64,000 nt of DNA, from the NCBI RefSeq assembly GCF_001667735.1, contig NZ_LZJN01000156.1:47846-111845 (forward strand), written 5' to 3'. Below the pieces are notes generated by a model. The model searched no databases. It saw nothing but the letters and a program-made list of their open reading frames with translations, and was not told the origin of the DNA. The stretch comes from Mycobacterium sp. E183 (lineage in GTDB: Bacteria > Actinomycetota > Actinomycetes > Mycobacteriales > Mycobacteriaceae). The translations under genes were made by a program, and so were the position numbers. The first letter of the stretch is position 1; each line of letters starts with the position of its first letter. Of this stretch, positions 25,584 to 36,202 are shown in pieces.

Positions 25584-26942
25584 ATGCCGAACGCCGTGGA
25601 AAAGGATCTGGGATTCGAGGTGCTTGACCGACATCTCCCGCGTGGGCTTCGGCGTTGGTCATCCGCGCTGCTGGCGGCCGGGATCACGGTTGGACTCGGC
25701 GGGTGCGCCAACACCGACTCCTGGGTGGAGGCGTCAGCGTCGGCTGGCTGGCCCGCGCAATACGCCGACGCCGCCAACAGCGGCTACACCGGCACCGACG
25801 GCGCCTCCAAGCTTTCGTTGCGGTGGACGCGCTCGGTCAAGGGCAGCCTGGCGGCGGGTCCGGCGCTGAGCGCGCGCGGTTACCTGGCGCTCAACGCGCA
25901 GACCCCGGCCGGATGCTCGCTGATGGAATGGGAGAACGACAACAACGGCCGGCAGCGCTGGTGCGTGCGGCTGTTCCAGGGCGGGGGCTTTGCGGGCCCG
26001 CTCTTCGACGGGTTCGACAACCTCTACGTCGGCCAGCCCGGCGCCTTCCTTTCCTTTCCGGTGACGCAGTGGACGCGGTGGCGGCAGCCGGTGATCGGAA
26101 TGCCAACCACCCCAAGGTTTCTCGGGCACGGGCAGCTGCTGGTCGCGACGCACCTGGGCCAAGTGCTGGTTTTCGAGGCCCACCGCGGCGCGGTGGTCGG
26201 CAGCCCGATGGATTTGGTGGACGGCGTCGATCCCACCGACGCGACGCGCGGGTTGGCCGATTGCGCGCCGGCCCGGCAGGGCTGCCCGGTGGCCGCCGCG
26301 CCCGCCTTCTCGGCGGCCAGCCAGATGGCGGTGCTGGGCGTCTGGCAGCCCGGCGCCCCGGCCGCGGGGCTGGTTGGGCTCAAATACCACGCCGGGCAGA
26401 CGCCGCTGGTGTCCCGCGAGTGGACGAGCGACGCCGTCGGCGCCGGCGTCATCGCCAGCCCGGTGTTGTCCGCCGACGGGGCGACCGTTTATGTCAACGG
26501 TCGGGACCAGCGACTGTGGGCGTTGCGCGCCGCCGACGGAAAGGTGAAATGGTCGGCGCCGCTGGGGTTTCTGGCGCAGACACCGCCCGCGGTCACCCCG
26601 GCGGGCCTGATCGTGTCGGGCGGCGGCCCGGACACCCGGTTGGTGGCGTTCAAGGACGCGGGGGACCACGCGGATCAGGCGTGGCGCCGCGATGACGTCG
26701 TCCCGCTGTCGTCGTCGAGCCTGGCCGGCGCCGGCGTCGGCTACACCGTCGTCAGCGCACCCACGACGAACGGCGCACCCGGCATGTCGCTGCTGGTGTT
26801 CGACCCCGGCAACGGCCACACGCAGGGCAGTTACCCGCTTCCGGCCGCCACCGGCTATCCGGTCGGTGTGTCTGTCGGCACCGATCGCCGCGTGGCGGCC
26901 GCCACCAGCGACGGCCAGGTGTACGGTTTCGCGCCGGCGTGA
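25584..26942 (+). CDS. PQQ-type beta-propeller lipoprotein, Rv3035-like
   Basis: The 452-residue protein has a hydrophobic leader with an LGGC lipobox near residue 41, then repeated propeller blades such as GATVYVNGRDQRLWALRAADGKVKWSAPLGF. No enzyme active site is visible. BamB-like or quinoprotein-like folds of this sort act as scaffolds in the envelope. It is divergent from the acyltransferase gene. The precise start is uncertain because the N-terminal 25 residues before the signal are unusually long. Confidence 0.8.
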   Translation: MPNAVEKDLGFEVLDRHLPRGLRRWSSALLAAGITVGLGGCANTDSWVEASASAGWPAQYADAANSGYTGTDGASKLSLRWTRSVKGSLAAGPALSARGYLALNAQTPAGCSLMEWENDNNGRQRWCVRLFQGGGFAGPLFDGFDNLYVGQPGAFLSFPVTQWTRWRQPVIGMPTTPRFLGHGQLLVATHLGQVLVFEAHRGAVVGSPMDLVDGVDPTDATRGLADCAPARQGCPVAAAPAFSAASQMAVLGVWQPGAPAAGLVGLKYHAGQTPLVSREWTSDAVGAGVIASPVLSADGATVYVNGRDQRLWALRAADGKVKWSAPLGFLAQTPPAVTPAGLIVSGGGPDTRLVAFKDAGDHADQAWRRDDVVPLSSSSLAGAGVGYTVVSAPTTNGAPGMSLLVFDPGNGHTQGSYPLPAATGYPVGVSVGTDRRVAAATSDGQVYGFAPA

Positions 26943-26960
26943 CCGGGACATACTGAGCCC

Positions 26961-27347
26961 ATGTCCGACGACAACGAGATGCAGTCCGCGGTCGCCGCGT
27001 ACTCGAGACGGAGCGAGCGCAGCCTCGCGGTGGACCGCACCGCGACCGTGGCGCTGCTCGCCGCGCAGGCTTTTCTGGTCGCGGTCACGATAGGCCTGCT
27101 CAGCGTCTACGTCATGGCCACCGACTCCTGCGGCTACCAAAAGTGCGGCGACCCGGCGTGGATCAATCGCGCCATGGTCCTGGGCATCGGCGGCGGCGGC
27201 GTTATCTTCGCCGCCGCCCTGTTCGTGGCGGTCCGCCGCCTCGCCCGGCGCCGGACCGCCTTCTTCGTGCCGATCATCGGTTGTCTGGCGCAGGTCGCGC
27301 TGGCCGCCGGCGCCGTGGCCATGGAGTTTCAGGCCGGCCCCGTCTAG
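26961..27347 (+). CDS. conserved membrane protein, hypothetical
   Basis: The 128-residue product has three membrane segments (VALLAAQAFLVAVTIGLLSVYV, VLGIGGGGVIFAAALFVAV, FFVPIIGCLAQVALAAGAVAM) and a CGYQKCG pair between the first two that may form a disulfide outside the membrane. It starts 18 bp after the propeller gene. No family recognised. Confidence 0.65.
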   Translation: MSDDNEMQSAVAAYSRRSERSLAVDRTATVALLAAQAFLVAVTIGLLSVYVMATDSCGYQKCGDPAWINRAMVLGIGGGGVIFAAALFVAVRRLARRRTAFFVPIIGCLAQVALAAGAVAMEFQAGPV

Positions 27348-27351
27348 GCGA

Positions 27352-27448
27352 CGACCCGCCTCGCCCGGCCACACCGCGCTCGCGATCGCCGCTCGCCCGA
27401 TGGCGGCGACCCGCCTCGCCCGGCCACACCGCGCTTGCGATCGCCGCT
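27352..27448. repeat. two 42-bp direct repeats in convergent intergenic gap
   Basis: Units at 27352-27393 and 27407-27448 are identical except for one base (CTCGCG versus CTTGCG), spaced 13 bp apart. They begin CGACCCGCCTCGCCCGGCC and end GCGATCGCCGCT. They fill the gap between two convergent genes and cover the last stop. They may be a short dispersed mycobacterial repeat or act in transcription termination. Confidence 0.8.
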
Positions 27449-28130
27449 AAAGGGCCAGCGGGGGGATCGCGCTACGCGGCACCGAGGCCTGGACCGGCCC
27501 GGCGAAGGCCGGCAGCATCTCGCCGGGCGCGAAGTAGAAGATCAGGTCGTCGTCGGTGATGGCGAAGTTCTGGTAATGCGTCGAATCGTGTCCCGTCGAC
27601 GGCAAAATGGCTGCGCCCAAAGGGGTCTGACGTTCCAGGTCCCGCTGCACGATCGGGAAGATGCTGTCCAGCGGCGTGGTGCCCGGCGCGAACAGATTGT
27701 CGAAGACGATGGGCTGCTTGGTCCCCAGGTTGTAGTTGAAGGCCTTGTACCAGATCGAGGGGTGCGCCCCGCCGAGATCTTGAAAGAACTTGAGCACCAC
27801 ACTGCGGGTGTTGTGCGGCGGCTGACCCGAGGCGCGTTGCTCGGTGGTGGCTTCCAATTGGTAGGGCTGATCCCGCGACCCGGAACTCTGTGCGACGTTG
27901 ACGAAGCCGTCCCGGTTCTGCCCGACGTAATCGGCGAGCGCTTGCTCGTCGGGATAGTCGGCGGGGAACACGATGTTCAGCGTGTAGTTGGGGCCGGTCG
28001 CGCGCACGCGACACATCTGGCCGTCCTCGACGGTGCCGCCCACGGTGGCGCACGACGGTGGGGCGGCGGCCGCCGGCCAGCCCCACAGGGCCGCCGATGC
28101 GAGCACGGCGACCGCTATCAGATAACGCAT
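27447..28130 (-). CDS. secreted DUF3298 protein, TB22.2/Rv3036c-like
   Basis: The 227-residue protein has a cleavable signal peptide (MRYLIAVAVLASAALWGWPAAAAPP) and a mature domain with FPADYPDEQALADYVGQNRDGFVN and FFQDLGGAHPSIWYKAFNYNLGTKQPIVFDNLF, ending ITDDDLIFYFAPGEMLPAFAGP, as in DUF3298/RsiV-type secreted proteins. The M. tuberculosis relative is a secreted antigen reported as an esterase. Position and length agree. Confidence 0.85.
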   Translation of the reverse strand: MRYLIAVAVLASAALWGWPAAAAPPSCATVGGTVEDGQMCRVRATGPNYTLNIVFPADYPDEQALADYVGQNRDGFVNVAQSSGSRDQPYQLEATTEQRASGQPPHNTRSVVLKFFQDLGGAHPSIWYKAFNYNLGTKQPIVFDNLFAPGTTPLDSIFPIVQRDLERQTPLGAAILPSTGHDSTHYQNFAITDDDLIFYFAPGEMLPAFAGPVQASVPRSAIPPLAL

Positions 28131-28200
28131 TCTTCAGTGTCCTTGCAGGTTAGGCGGGGGCTGGGCGCCTGGCAGAGCGATCGCACCAGCCTACCGGGCG

Positions 28201-29403
28201 CTATCGCGACGGACGGCAGACGAAGGCCGTCGCGCGGCCGGCCCCCCGGGAGCCGATGCGGGTGATGACCACCGATAAGGCCCGGCCGCCGCGCAGCCGC
28301 ATCCGTCGCCGCAGGGCGTCGGGGTCCACCCGCACACCGCGAACCAGGACCTCCAACGTCCCGCAGTCCAGCGCGGACAGCGCCTGGCGCAGCCGCCGCT
28401 CGTCGAACGCCAACTGCTCGAGCACCTCGAACCCCCGGACCGCCGACGGCAACTCATCCCCCGACAGGTAGGCGATGTCGGGGTCGAGTTGCCACAGCCG
28501 GTGCCGCGCGCCGTAGTGGCGCACCAGCCCGGCGCGGACCACCGCCCCATCGGGGTCGACGATCCACCGCCCGGCCGGCCGCGCGGGGCAGTCGTCTGGG
28601 TCGGCGTCGGTGATCTGCTCGCCGCGATCGAGGACGCTGGCGCGGCGCAGGACGCCGCGCCGGGCCAGTCCGGGAGACCAGAGGCACGCTTCGCGCACAG
28701 CGCCGCGGTAGGACGTCACCTCGATTTCGCCGCGGAAGCCGATCCGCTCCAGATCATCGAAATCTATTCCGGGAGAGCACTTTACGACAAGGTCGCGGTC
28801 CCGGTAGGTGTCGATCAGGGCGCCGAGCGCCGGCCGGTAATCGTCGAGACGGAAGCGGCGCCGCCCCCCGAGGCGCCGCGCGGGGTCCGCCAGGACGACG
28901 GCGTCACGGGTCACCGGAGCCAGCGCGTCGGCGCGGCAGAGCGGGGCCGACTCGCCGAGGTTGTGCCGGGCCATCGCCAGTCGCACCGCGTCGAGGTCGC
29001 TGCCGAGCGCCCGCACCCCGAGGGCGCGCAGGGCGGCCACCTCGGTGCCGATCGAGCAGGTGGCGTCGTGCACGACGGATCCGGTCTCGGCGAGCCGCCT
29101 GGACCGGTGCAGCGCCACCGGCGCGGCGGTGGCTTGCTGCAGCGCCTCGTCGGTGAACAGCCAGCTCGACGCCGGGTTTCCGGCGCCCAGCCCGCCCAGT
29201 TTCTCGGCGGCGCGCCGGCGCAGCAACGTCGTCTCCACCAACACCGCGGCCCGGTCCCCGAATCGGGCGCGCGCCGCGGCGACGTCGGCCACCCGGGTCG
29301 CGTCGGTCAGCTCGAGCTCTCCGACCGCCGCCAGGGCGGCGGCACCGGATTCCGATCGCAGGTAACGGACGTCCTCGACGGTGAAGGTGAGGCCGTCACT
29401 CAG
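28201..29403 (-). CDS. SAM-dependent methyltransferase with THUMP-like end, Rv3037c-like
   Basis: The 400-codon frame carries a methyltransferase core (VVHDATCSIGTEVAALRALGVRALGSDLDAVRLAMARHN; DAVVLADPARRLGGRR, a DPPF-like active-site loop) and a C-terminal THUMP-like RNA-binding part. Substrate is probably RNA. The start is unresolved: protein-like sequence reaches back to about 29391 (LTFTVEDVRYLRS), overlapping the upstream stop, but the first common start codon inside is GTG 29292. The CTG at 29403 is given as the outer limit. Confidence 0.7.
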   Translation of the reverse strand: MSDGLTFTVEDVRYLRSESGAAALAAVGELELTDATRVADVAAARARFGDRAAVLVETTLLRRRAAEKLGGLGAGNPASSWLFTDEALQQATAAPVALHRSRRLAETGSVVHDATCSIGTEVAALRALGVRALGSDLDAVRLAMARHNLGESAPLCRADALAPVTRDAVVLADPARRLGGRRRFRLDDYRPALGALIDTYRDRDLVVKCSPGIDFDDLERIGFRGEIEVTSYRGAVREACLWSPGLARRGVLRRASVLDRGEQITDADPDDCPARPAGRWIVDPDGAVVRAGLVRHYGARHRLWQLDPDIAYLSGDELPSAVRGFEVLEQLAFDERRLRQALSALDCGTLEVLVRGVRVDPDALRRRMRLRGGRALSVVITRIGSRGAGRATAFVCRPSR

Positions 29404-30374
29404 GAGGGCTTGACCCCGGTGATCATCACGTTGTAGAACCAGCCCTTCGGCGCCACGTGCCGCCACACATTGGCGTCCAGCCAACTCAGCGTCTTCCAGC
29501 TGTTGAACGCGAACTTCGCCCAGCCCCAGCCGAGCCGTCCGGGCGGCACCGCACATTCGAACGTCCGCAGCGGCCAGCCCAGCATGGCAGCGGTGAATTC
29601 CACTGTGGCCGTTTGCACTTCGGCGGCGCCGGCGTTGCCCGCCATCCGCTCCAGGTCGCCCGGGTCGAAGGTGTGCAGGTCCACGACCGCCTCCAGCGCC
29701 GCGGCCCGGGAGGACTCGTCGAGTTCGGCCTGTGGCCGCCGCCAGCCGTCGAGGCCCGGCAGCTTGGTGACGTTGGTCGCGACGCGCCAGGTCAGGGTGG
29801 ACAGCGTGCGGGCGTAGGTGTCCCCGACGGTGGTCGGCTCGCCGGCGAACACGAACCGCCCGCCCGGGCGCAGCACCCGGACGACCTCCCGAAGCGCCAG
29901 CTCGACATCGGGGATGTGGTGCAGCACCGCGTGCCCGACGACCAAGTCAAAGGTGTTGTCCTCGTATGGGATTCCCTCGGCGTCGGCGACCCGGCCGTCG
30001 ATGTCCAGACCCAGCGCCTGCCCGTTGCGGGTGGCGACCTTTACCATCCCGGGTGACAGATCGGTGACCGATCCACGCCGGGCCACCCCGGACTGGATCA
30101 GGTTGAGCAGGAAAAACCCGGTGCCGCAGCCCAATTCGAGGGCGCGGTCGTAGGGCAGCTCGCGCTGCACCTCGGCGGGGACGATGGCGTCGAAGCAGTC
30201 CCGGGCGTAGTCCACGCAGCGCTGGTCATACGAGATCGACCACTTCTCGTCGTAGGACTCGGCCTCCCAGTCGTGGTAGAGCACCTGGGCCAGCTTGCTG
30301 TCGTGCCGGGCCGCCTCCACCTCTTCGGCCGTGGCATGCGGGTTGGGAACGGCATCGGTCGAACTCGTCGTCAT
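29400..30374 (-). CDS. SAM-dependent methyltransferase, Rv3038c-like
   Basis: The 324-residue class I methyltransferase starts at ATG 30374 (MTTSSTDAVPNP). SAM motif I is ALELGCGTGFFLLNLI, motif II EDNTFDLVVGHAVLHHIPDVE, motif III LRPGGRFVFAGEP. The C-terminal region carries W-rich segments (GWPLRTFECAVPPGRLGWGWAKFAF). Similar proteins act on lipids or quinones. It overlaps the next methyltransferase gene, suggesting a joint operon from serB2 side genes down to Rv3037c. Confidence 0.85.
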   Translation of the reverse strand: MTTSSTDAVPNPHATAEEVEAARHDSKLAQVLYHDWEAESYDEKWSISYDQRCVDYARDCFDAIVPAEVQRELPYDRALELGCGTGFFLLNLIQSGVARRGSVTDLSPGMVKVATRNGQALGLDIDGRVADAEGIPYEDNTFDLVVGHAVLHHIPDVELALREVVRVLRPGGRFVFAGEPTTVGDTYARTLSTLTWRVATNVTKLPGLDGWRRPQAELDESSRAAALEAVVDLHTFDPGDLERMAGNAGAAEVQTATVEFTAAMLGWPLRTFECAVPPGRLGWGWAKFAFNSWKTLSWLDANVWRHVAPKGWFYNVMITGVKPS

Positions 30375-30384
30375 GCAGGGCAGC

Positions 30385-31158
30385 CTAACGGGCCCCGGGT
30401 TCGGAGTCCTCGCCACCGGTCTGACCAGCGGCGAACACGTCGACGTAGCGTCGCCGCTCGGCGGCGACCCGGTCGGCCGGACCCAGCTCGAACACGTCGT
30501 TGATGCCCGCTTTCGCCGCGGCCAGCGCGTCTCGCGGGCCGTCGAGGAAGCGGCGAGCCCACCCCGCGGCGGCGTCGTAGACGTCATCGGGGGCCACCAT
30601 CTCGTCGATCAGGCCCAGCGTCAGCGCCTCCTCGGCATCGAAGAACCGGCCGCTGAACACCAGCTCCTTGGCCCGGCTCGCCCCCGCCGCGCGGGTCAGG
30701 CGCGCCATGCCGTCGCCGCCCGGAATGAGGCCGGCCAGGATCTCGGTGGCGCCGAACTTCACGTTGTCGCCGCTGACGCGCCAATCCGCGGCCAGCGCCA
30801 GGGTGAGCCCGGCGCCCAGCGCGTAGCCCGTGATCGCGGCCACGGTCGGCTTGGGGATGGCCGCCACGGCGTCGATGGCCCGCTGCCGCGCCCGGGCCGC
30901 CGTCTCGGCCTCCGGCGCGCTCAGCGTCCGCAGCTCGGGCATGTCGTCGCCGGCGGAAAATATCTCGTGGCCGCCGAACAGGATTACGGCGGCCACGTCG
31001 TCACGCTCCCCCAGCTCGCCTGCCGCGGCCACGATCTCCCGGTAAACCTGGCGGGTCATGGCGTTCGTCGGCGGCCGCGACAGCAGCAGCATGGCCAGGC
31101 CGGCGTCCCGGGAGCCGTCGCTGACCACGGTGCTGACGAACTCGCTCAATGCCGCCAT
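30385..31158 (-). CDS. echA17: enoyl-CoA hydratase/isomerase family protein (EchA17)
   Basis: The 257-residue crotonase-fold protein has the oxyanion-hole segments [18 protein letters not shown] and [22 protein letters not shown], and [20 protein letters not shown], in which the usual catalytic Glu pattern is partly kept. It should act on acyl-CoA in beta-oxidation or a related route. ATG 31158 overlaps the Nudix gene end by 13 bp. Symbol follows M. tuberculosis gene order. Confidence 0.87.
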   Translation of the reverse strand: MAALSEFVSTVVSDGSRDAGLAMLLLSRPPTNAMTRQVYREIVAAAGELGERDDVAAVILFGGHEIFSAGDDMPELRTLSAPEAETAARARQRAIDAVAAIPKPTVAAITGYALGAGLTLALAADWRVSGDNVKFGATEILAGLIPGGDGMARLTRAAGASRAKELVFSGRFFDAEEALTLGLIDEMVAPDDVYDAAAGWARRFLDGPRDALAAAKAGINDVFELGPADRVAAERRRYVDVFAAGQTGGEDSEPGAR

Positions 31159-31979
31159 CCCATCCCGCCGGCCTCGCGCGCCTGGTGGTAGCGGTCGGAG
31201 TCGAAGAACTCGAACACCCAGTTGTCGCCCTGGATCTCCAGGTGCGGCTGCACCGTGACGATCTGCCGTTCGACCGCCAGCACTTCCGCGACGGTCCGGC
31301 CCGCCAGCGAATCCAGCTGGGTCCACGTCGGCGGCAGCAGGAAACAGCGCCCGGCGGAGAAGTCCTCGATGGCGGCCTGGGGCGTCGTCCAGCCGGCCCG
31401 ATCGGATTCGGTGTTCTCGCCGTCGGCGCGCTGCCCGGCCGGCAGGGCCCCGACGAAGAAGTAGGTGTCGTACCGGCGGGTGCGCTCGGCTTCGGGGGTG
31501 ACCCAGTTGGCCCACGGCCGCAGCAGGTCCGAGCGCAGCTCCAGGTTCTCGCGGCGCAGGAAGTCCGCGAACGACAGCGTCCCGTCGGCGAGTTCGCGGC
31601 GGGCGTCGGCGTACACCGAGGCGTCGCCCACGATCCCATCCGGGTCGCCCGCCGGCCCGGCGAACAGCACCCCCGACTCCTCGAAAGTCTCCCGGGCAGC
31701 GGCGCACACCAGCGCCTCGGCCAGGTCGGGTTCGATGCCGAAGCGCTCCGCCCACCACTGCGGCGGTGGGCCGGCCCAGGCGATATCGGCGTTGCGGTCG
31801 CGATCGTCGACGCCGCCGCCGGGGAACACCATCGTGCCCGCGGCGAACTCCATCTTGGCGTGGCGGCGCATCAGGAAGACGGCTAGCCCGGTTTCCAATC
31901 CGTCCGGATCGTCGCGGATCAGCATCACGGTCGCCGCCGGCCTCGGGACGAGCGGGGCCTCTTCGGTCGGTGACGTCAT
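31146..31979 (-). CDS. Nudix hydrolase, Rv3040c-like
   Basis: The 277-residue protein has [19 protein letters not shown] and, after an insertion, [15 protein letters not shown]. Together these form a Nudix box split by about 35 residues, as in the NUDT7/NUDT19 CoA-diphosphatase-like group. Substrate could be acyl-CoA or CoA, fitting the neighbouring echA17. It shares ATGA with the upstream ABC gene. Confidence 0.85.
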   Translation of the reverse strand: MTSPTEEAPLVPRPAATVMLIRDDPDGLETGLAVFLMRRHAKMEFAAGTMVFPGGGVDDRDRNADIAWAGPPPQWWAERFGIEPDLAEALVCAAARETFEESGVLFAGPAGDPDGIVGDASVYADARRELADGTLSFADFLRRENLELRSDLLRPWANWVTPEAERTRRYDTYFFVGALPAGQRADGENTESDRAGWTTPQAAIEDFSAGRCFLLPPTWTQLDSLAGRTVAEVLAVERQIVTVQPHLEIQGDNWVFEFFDSDRYHQAREAGGMGWRH

Positions 31980-32875
31980 AGCGGCCTCCGGTGGGCTGCG
32001 CGGGAGCGGACGCGGCGGGCGAAATAGCGGCCGTCGGCGACGTCGAGCGCGATCGACTGGCCGAAGGCGGTGGACAGGTTCTCGGCGGTGAGCACGTCGG
32101 TCAGCAACCCGGCCGCGACCACCCTTCCCTCGGACAGCAGCATGCAGTGGCTGAAGCCGGGCGGGATCTCCTCGACGTGGTGGGTGACCAGCACCAGAGC
32201 CGGGGCCTCGGGATCGGCCGCCAGGTCGGCCAGCCGCGCCACCAGCTCCTCGCGGCCACCCAGGTCCAGCCCGGCGGCGGGTTCGTCGAGCAACAACAGC
32301 TCCGGGTCGGTCATCAGCGCGCGGGCGATCAATACCCGCTTGCGCTCGCCCTCAGACAATGTTCCGTAGCTACGGTCCGCGAGGTGCTCGGCGCCCAGGC
32401 TCTCCAGCATGTCGACGGCCCGGCGGTAGTCGACGTCCTCGTAACGCTCGCGCCACCGGCCCAGCACCGCGTAACCGGCTGAGACGACCAGGTCGCGCAC
32501 TACCTCGTCGGTGGGCACTCGCTGCGCCAGGGCCGAGGAGCTGAGGCCGATCCGGGAGCGCAGCTCCGACACGTCCACCCGGCCCAGCCGCTCGCCGAGC
32601 ACGAAGGCGACTCCCGACGACGGGTGCTCGGCCGCGGCCGCGATCCGCAGCAGCGACGTCTTGCCGGCCCCGTTGGGGCCCACGATGACCCAGCGCTCGT
32701 CGAGCTCGACCGCCCAATCCACCGGTCCGACGAGGCTGTGACCGCCGCGGCGCAGCGACACATTCCTGAAATCGATCAGCAGATCGGGGTCGGCTGCCTC
32801 GATCGTTTGGTCGGCTCCACCCTCGGATTCTTGCGAATCCTCGGATTTCACCTCCCGGCTTCCGTTTTCGGGCAC
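31976..32875 (-). CDS. ABC transporter ATP-binding protein, Rv3041c-like
   Basis: The 299-residue ATPase has Walker [13 protein letters not shown], signature [15 protein letters not shown], Walker [16 protein letters not shown] and the switch His in [13 protein letters not shown] 32875 chosen. No permease gene is adjacent, so its membrane partner is unknown or it works as a stand-alone ABC protein. It heads the operon abc-nudix-echA17 and is separated from serB2 by an inverted repeat. Confidence 0.85.
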   Translation of the reverse strand: MPENGSREVKSEDSQESEGGADQTIEAADPDLLIDFRNVSLRRGGHSLVGPVDWAVELDERWVIVGPNGAGKTSLLRIAAAAEHPSSGVAFVLGERLGRVDVSELRSRIGLSSSALAQRVPTDEVVRDLVVSAGYAVLGRWRERYEDVDYRRAVDMLESLGAEHLADRSYGTLSEGERKRVLIARALMTDPELLLLDEPAAGLDLGGREELVARLADLAADPEAPALVLVTHHVEEIPPGFSHCMLLSEGRVVAAGLLTDVLTAENLSTAFGQSIALDVADGRYFARRVRSRAAHRRPL

Positions 32876-32939
32876 TCGCTCATCGTGCCGTACCGCGGCC
32901 GTCCGACACCTGCCGGGTCGCCGCTCCGGCGGCCAGACG

Positions 32940-32977
32940 GAAAATCGCACGAAAGTGGCTGAGATCATGCGATTTTC
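32940..32977. promoter_or_regulatory. 10-bp inverted repeat between serB2 and ABC gene
   Basis: GAAAATCGCA (32940-32949) and TGCGATTTTC (32968-32977) are perfect inverted copies around an 18-nt loop. The site lies downstream of serB2 and upstream of the ABC operon, so it could be a serB2 terminator or an operator. Confidence 0.45.
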
Positions 32978-33013
32978 TGACTGCTCGCGGCGACGCCGAG
33001 TTTGATGCGACCG

Positions 33014-34258
<1,245 letters not shown>

Positions 34259-34267
34259 CTACCGCCG

Positions 34268-36028
34268 CTACTGGTCAGGAGTCGAGCGATCGGCTTCGGT
34301 CCGCGGACCGAACCCCTTCGGGGATTCCAGCGCCGTGGCGTGGCGTCCCACGTGCGCCTCGGCGCGCAGCCGCTCCACCATGTGCGGGTAGTGCAGCTCG
34401 AAAGCCGGGCGCTCCGAACGGATTCGGGGCAACTCGGTGAAGTTGTGCCGAGGCGGCGGGCAGCTGGTCGCCCACTCCAGGGAGTTGCCGTAACCCCACG
34501 GGTCGTCGACGGTCACGACCTCGCCGTAGCGCCAGCTCTTGAAGACGTTCCAGACGAACGGGAACATCGACGCGCCCAGGATGAACGCACCGACCGTCGA
34601 GACGATGTTGTACGGCTGGAAGCCGTCCGAGGGCAGGTAGTCGGCGTAGCGGCGCGGCATACCCATGTCACCCAGCCAGTGCTGCACCAGGAAGGTGGTG
34701 TGGAAGCCGATGAACGTCAACCAGAAGTGCAGCTTGCCCAGCCGCTCGTCGAGCAGTCGGCCGGTCATCTTCGGGAACCAGAAGTAGACGCCGGCGAACG
34801 TGGCGAACACGATCGTGCCGAACAGCACGTAGTGGAAGTGCGCGACAACGAAGTAGGTGTCGGTGACGTGGAAGTCCAGCGGAGGGCTGGCCAGCATGAC
34901 GCCGGTCAGGCCGCCCAGCAGGAAGGTCACCAGGAAGCCCACCGAGAACAGCATCGGGGTCTCGAAGGTGATCTGCCCCTTCCACATCGTGCCGATCCAG
35001 TTGAAGAACTTGATCCCGGTCGGCACCGCAATCAGATACGTCATGAACGAAAAGAACGGCAGCAGAACGGCTCCGGTGGCGAACATGTGGTGCGCCCACA
35101 CCGCGACCGACAGCGCCGCGATCGAGAGCGTCGCGTAAACCAACGTGGTGTAGCCGAAGACGGGCTTGCGCGAGAACACCGGGATGATCTCGGTGATGAT
35201 CCCGAAGAACGGCAGCGCGATGATGTACACCTCGGGATGGCCGAAGAACCAGAACAGGTGCTGCCACAGCAGGACCCCGCCGTTGGCCGCGTCGTAGACG
35301 TGGGCCCCCAGATGTCGATCGGCAGCCAGGCCGAACAGCGCGGCGGTCAGGATCGGGAACGCGATCAGGATCAGGATCGACGTCACCATGATGTTCCAGG
35401 TGAAGATCGGCATCCGGAACATCGTCATACCGGGCGCGCGCATGCACACCACGGTGGTGATCATGTTGACCGCGCCCAGGATGGTGCCCAGACCGGCGAC
35501 GATCAGGCCGGTGATCCACAGGTCGCCGCCGGCGCCCGGAGAGTGGACGGCGTCGGAGAGCGGCGTGTAGGCCGTCCAGCCGAAGTCGGCCGCGCCACCG
35601 GGGACGATGAAGCCGGCCGACGCGGTCAGACCGCCGAAGAGGAACAGCCAGAACGAGAAGGCGTTCAGCCGCGGGAACGCCACGTCGGGCGCGCCGATCT
35701 GCAGCGGCAGGACCAGGTTGGCGAACCCGAACACGACCGGCGTCGCATACAGCAGCAGCATGATCGTGCCGTGCATGGTGAACAGCTGGTTGTACTGCTC
35801 ATTGGACAGGAACTGCAGCCCCGGAGCGGCCAGCTCGGTGCGCATCAACAGGGCCATCAGTCCGCCGATGAAGAAGAAGACGAAGCAGGTGACCGTGTAC
35901 ATGATGCCGATCATCTTGTGATCGGTGGTCGTGATCAGTTTGTAGACGAGGTTCCCTTTGGGACCGGTCCGGTCCGGGTACGGGCGAACGGCCTCGAGTT
36001 CTCCCAAGGGGGGCGCTTCGGCTGTCAA
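34268..36028 (-). CDS. ctaD: cytochrome c oxidase subunit I
   Basis: The 586-residue, 12-span protein is the catalytic subunit of the aa3 oxidase (heme a, heme a3-CuB). TTG 36028 (product [14 protein letters not shown]) has GGAG 8 nt upstream and fits the family; the ATG further up does not. Heme a His lies in [13 protein letters not shown], CuB-site HPEVY in [14 protein letters not shown] with the Tyr crosslink, HHMFATG, and HFHYVLFG. Divergent from fecB. Confidence 0.95.
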   Translation of the reverse strand: MTAEAPPLGELEAVRPYPDRTGPKGNLVYKLITTTDHKMIGIMYTVTCFVFFFIGGLMALLMRTELAAPGLQFLSNEQYNQLFTMHGTIMLLLYATPVVFGFANLVLPLQIGAPDVAFPRLNAFSFWLFLFGGLTASAGFIVPGGAADFGWTAYTPLSDAVHSPGAGGDLWITGLIVAGLGTILGAVNMITTVVCMRAPGMTMFRMPIFTWNIMVTSILILIAFPILTAALFGLAADRHLGAHVYDAANGGVLLWQHLFWFFGHPEVYIIALPFFGIITEIIPVFSRKPVFGYTTLVYATLSIAALSVAVWAHHMFATGAVLLPFFSFMTYLIAVPTGIKFFNWIGTMWKGQITFETPMLFSVGFLVTFLLGGLTGVMLASPPLDFHVTDTYFVVAHFHYVLFGTIVFATFAGVYFWFPKMTGRLLDERLGKLHFWLTFIGFHTTFLVQHWLGDMGMPRRYADYLPSDGFQPYNIVSTVGAFILGASMFPFVWNVFKSWRYGEVVTVDDPWGYGNSLEWATSCPPPRHNFTELPRIRSERPAFELHYPHMVERLRAEAHVGRHATALESPKGFGPRTEADRSTPDQ

Positions 36029-36202
36029 CAGCTTCTCCAAACAGTTAGGACAGGGGCCCAAAAAACAGAGCTGACACGAATCTTAACCGTCGATCATGCC
36101 GACGTCAGGGCTGGTCCTACAAACTGTCGTAAACAGCTCGGCGGTGCGGCGTGTCGTTTCGGCCTGCCGGGCGCGGAGCCCGCGGATGTTAGCGTCTGAC
36201 GC

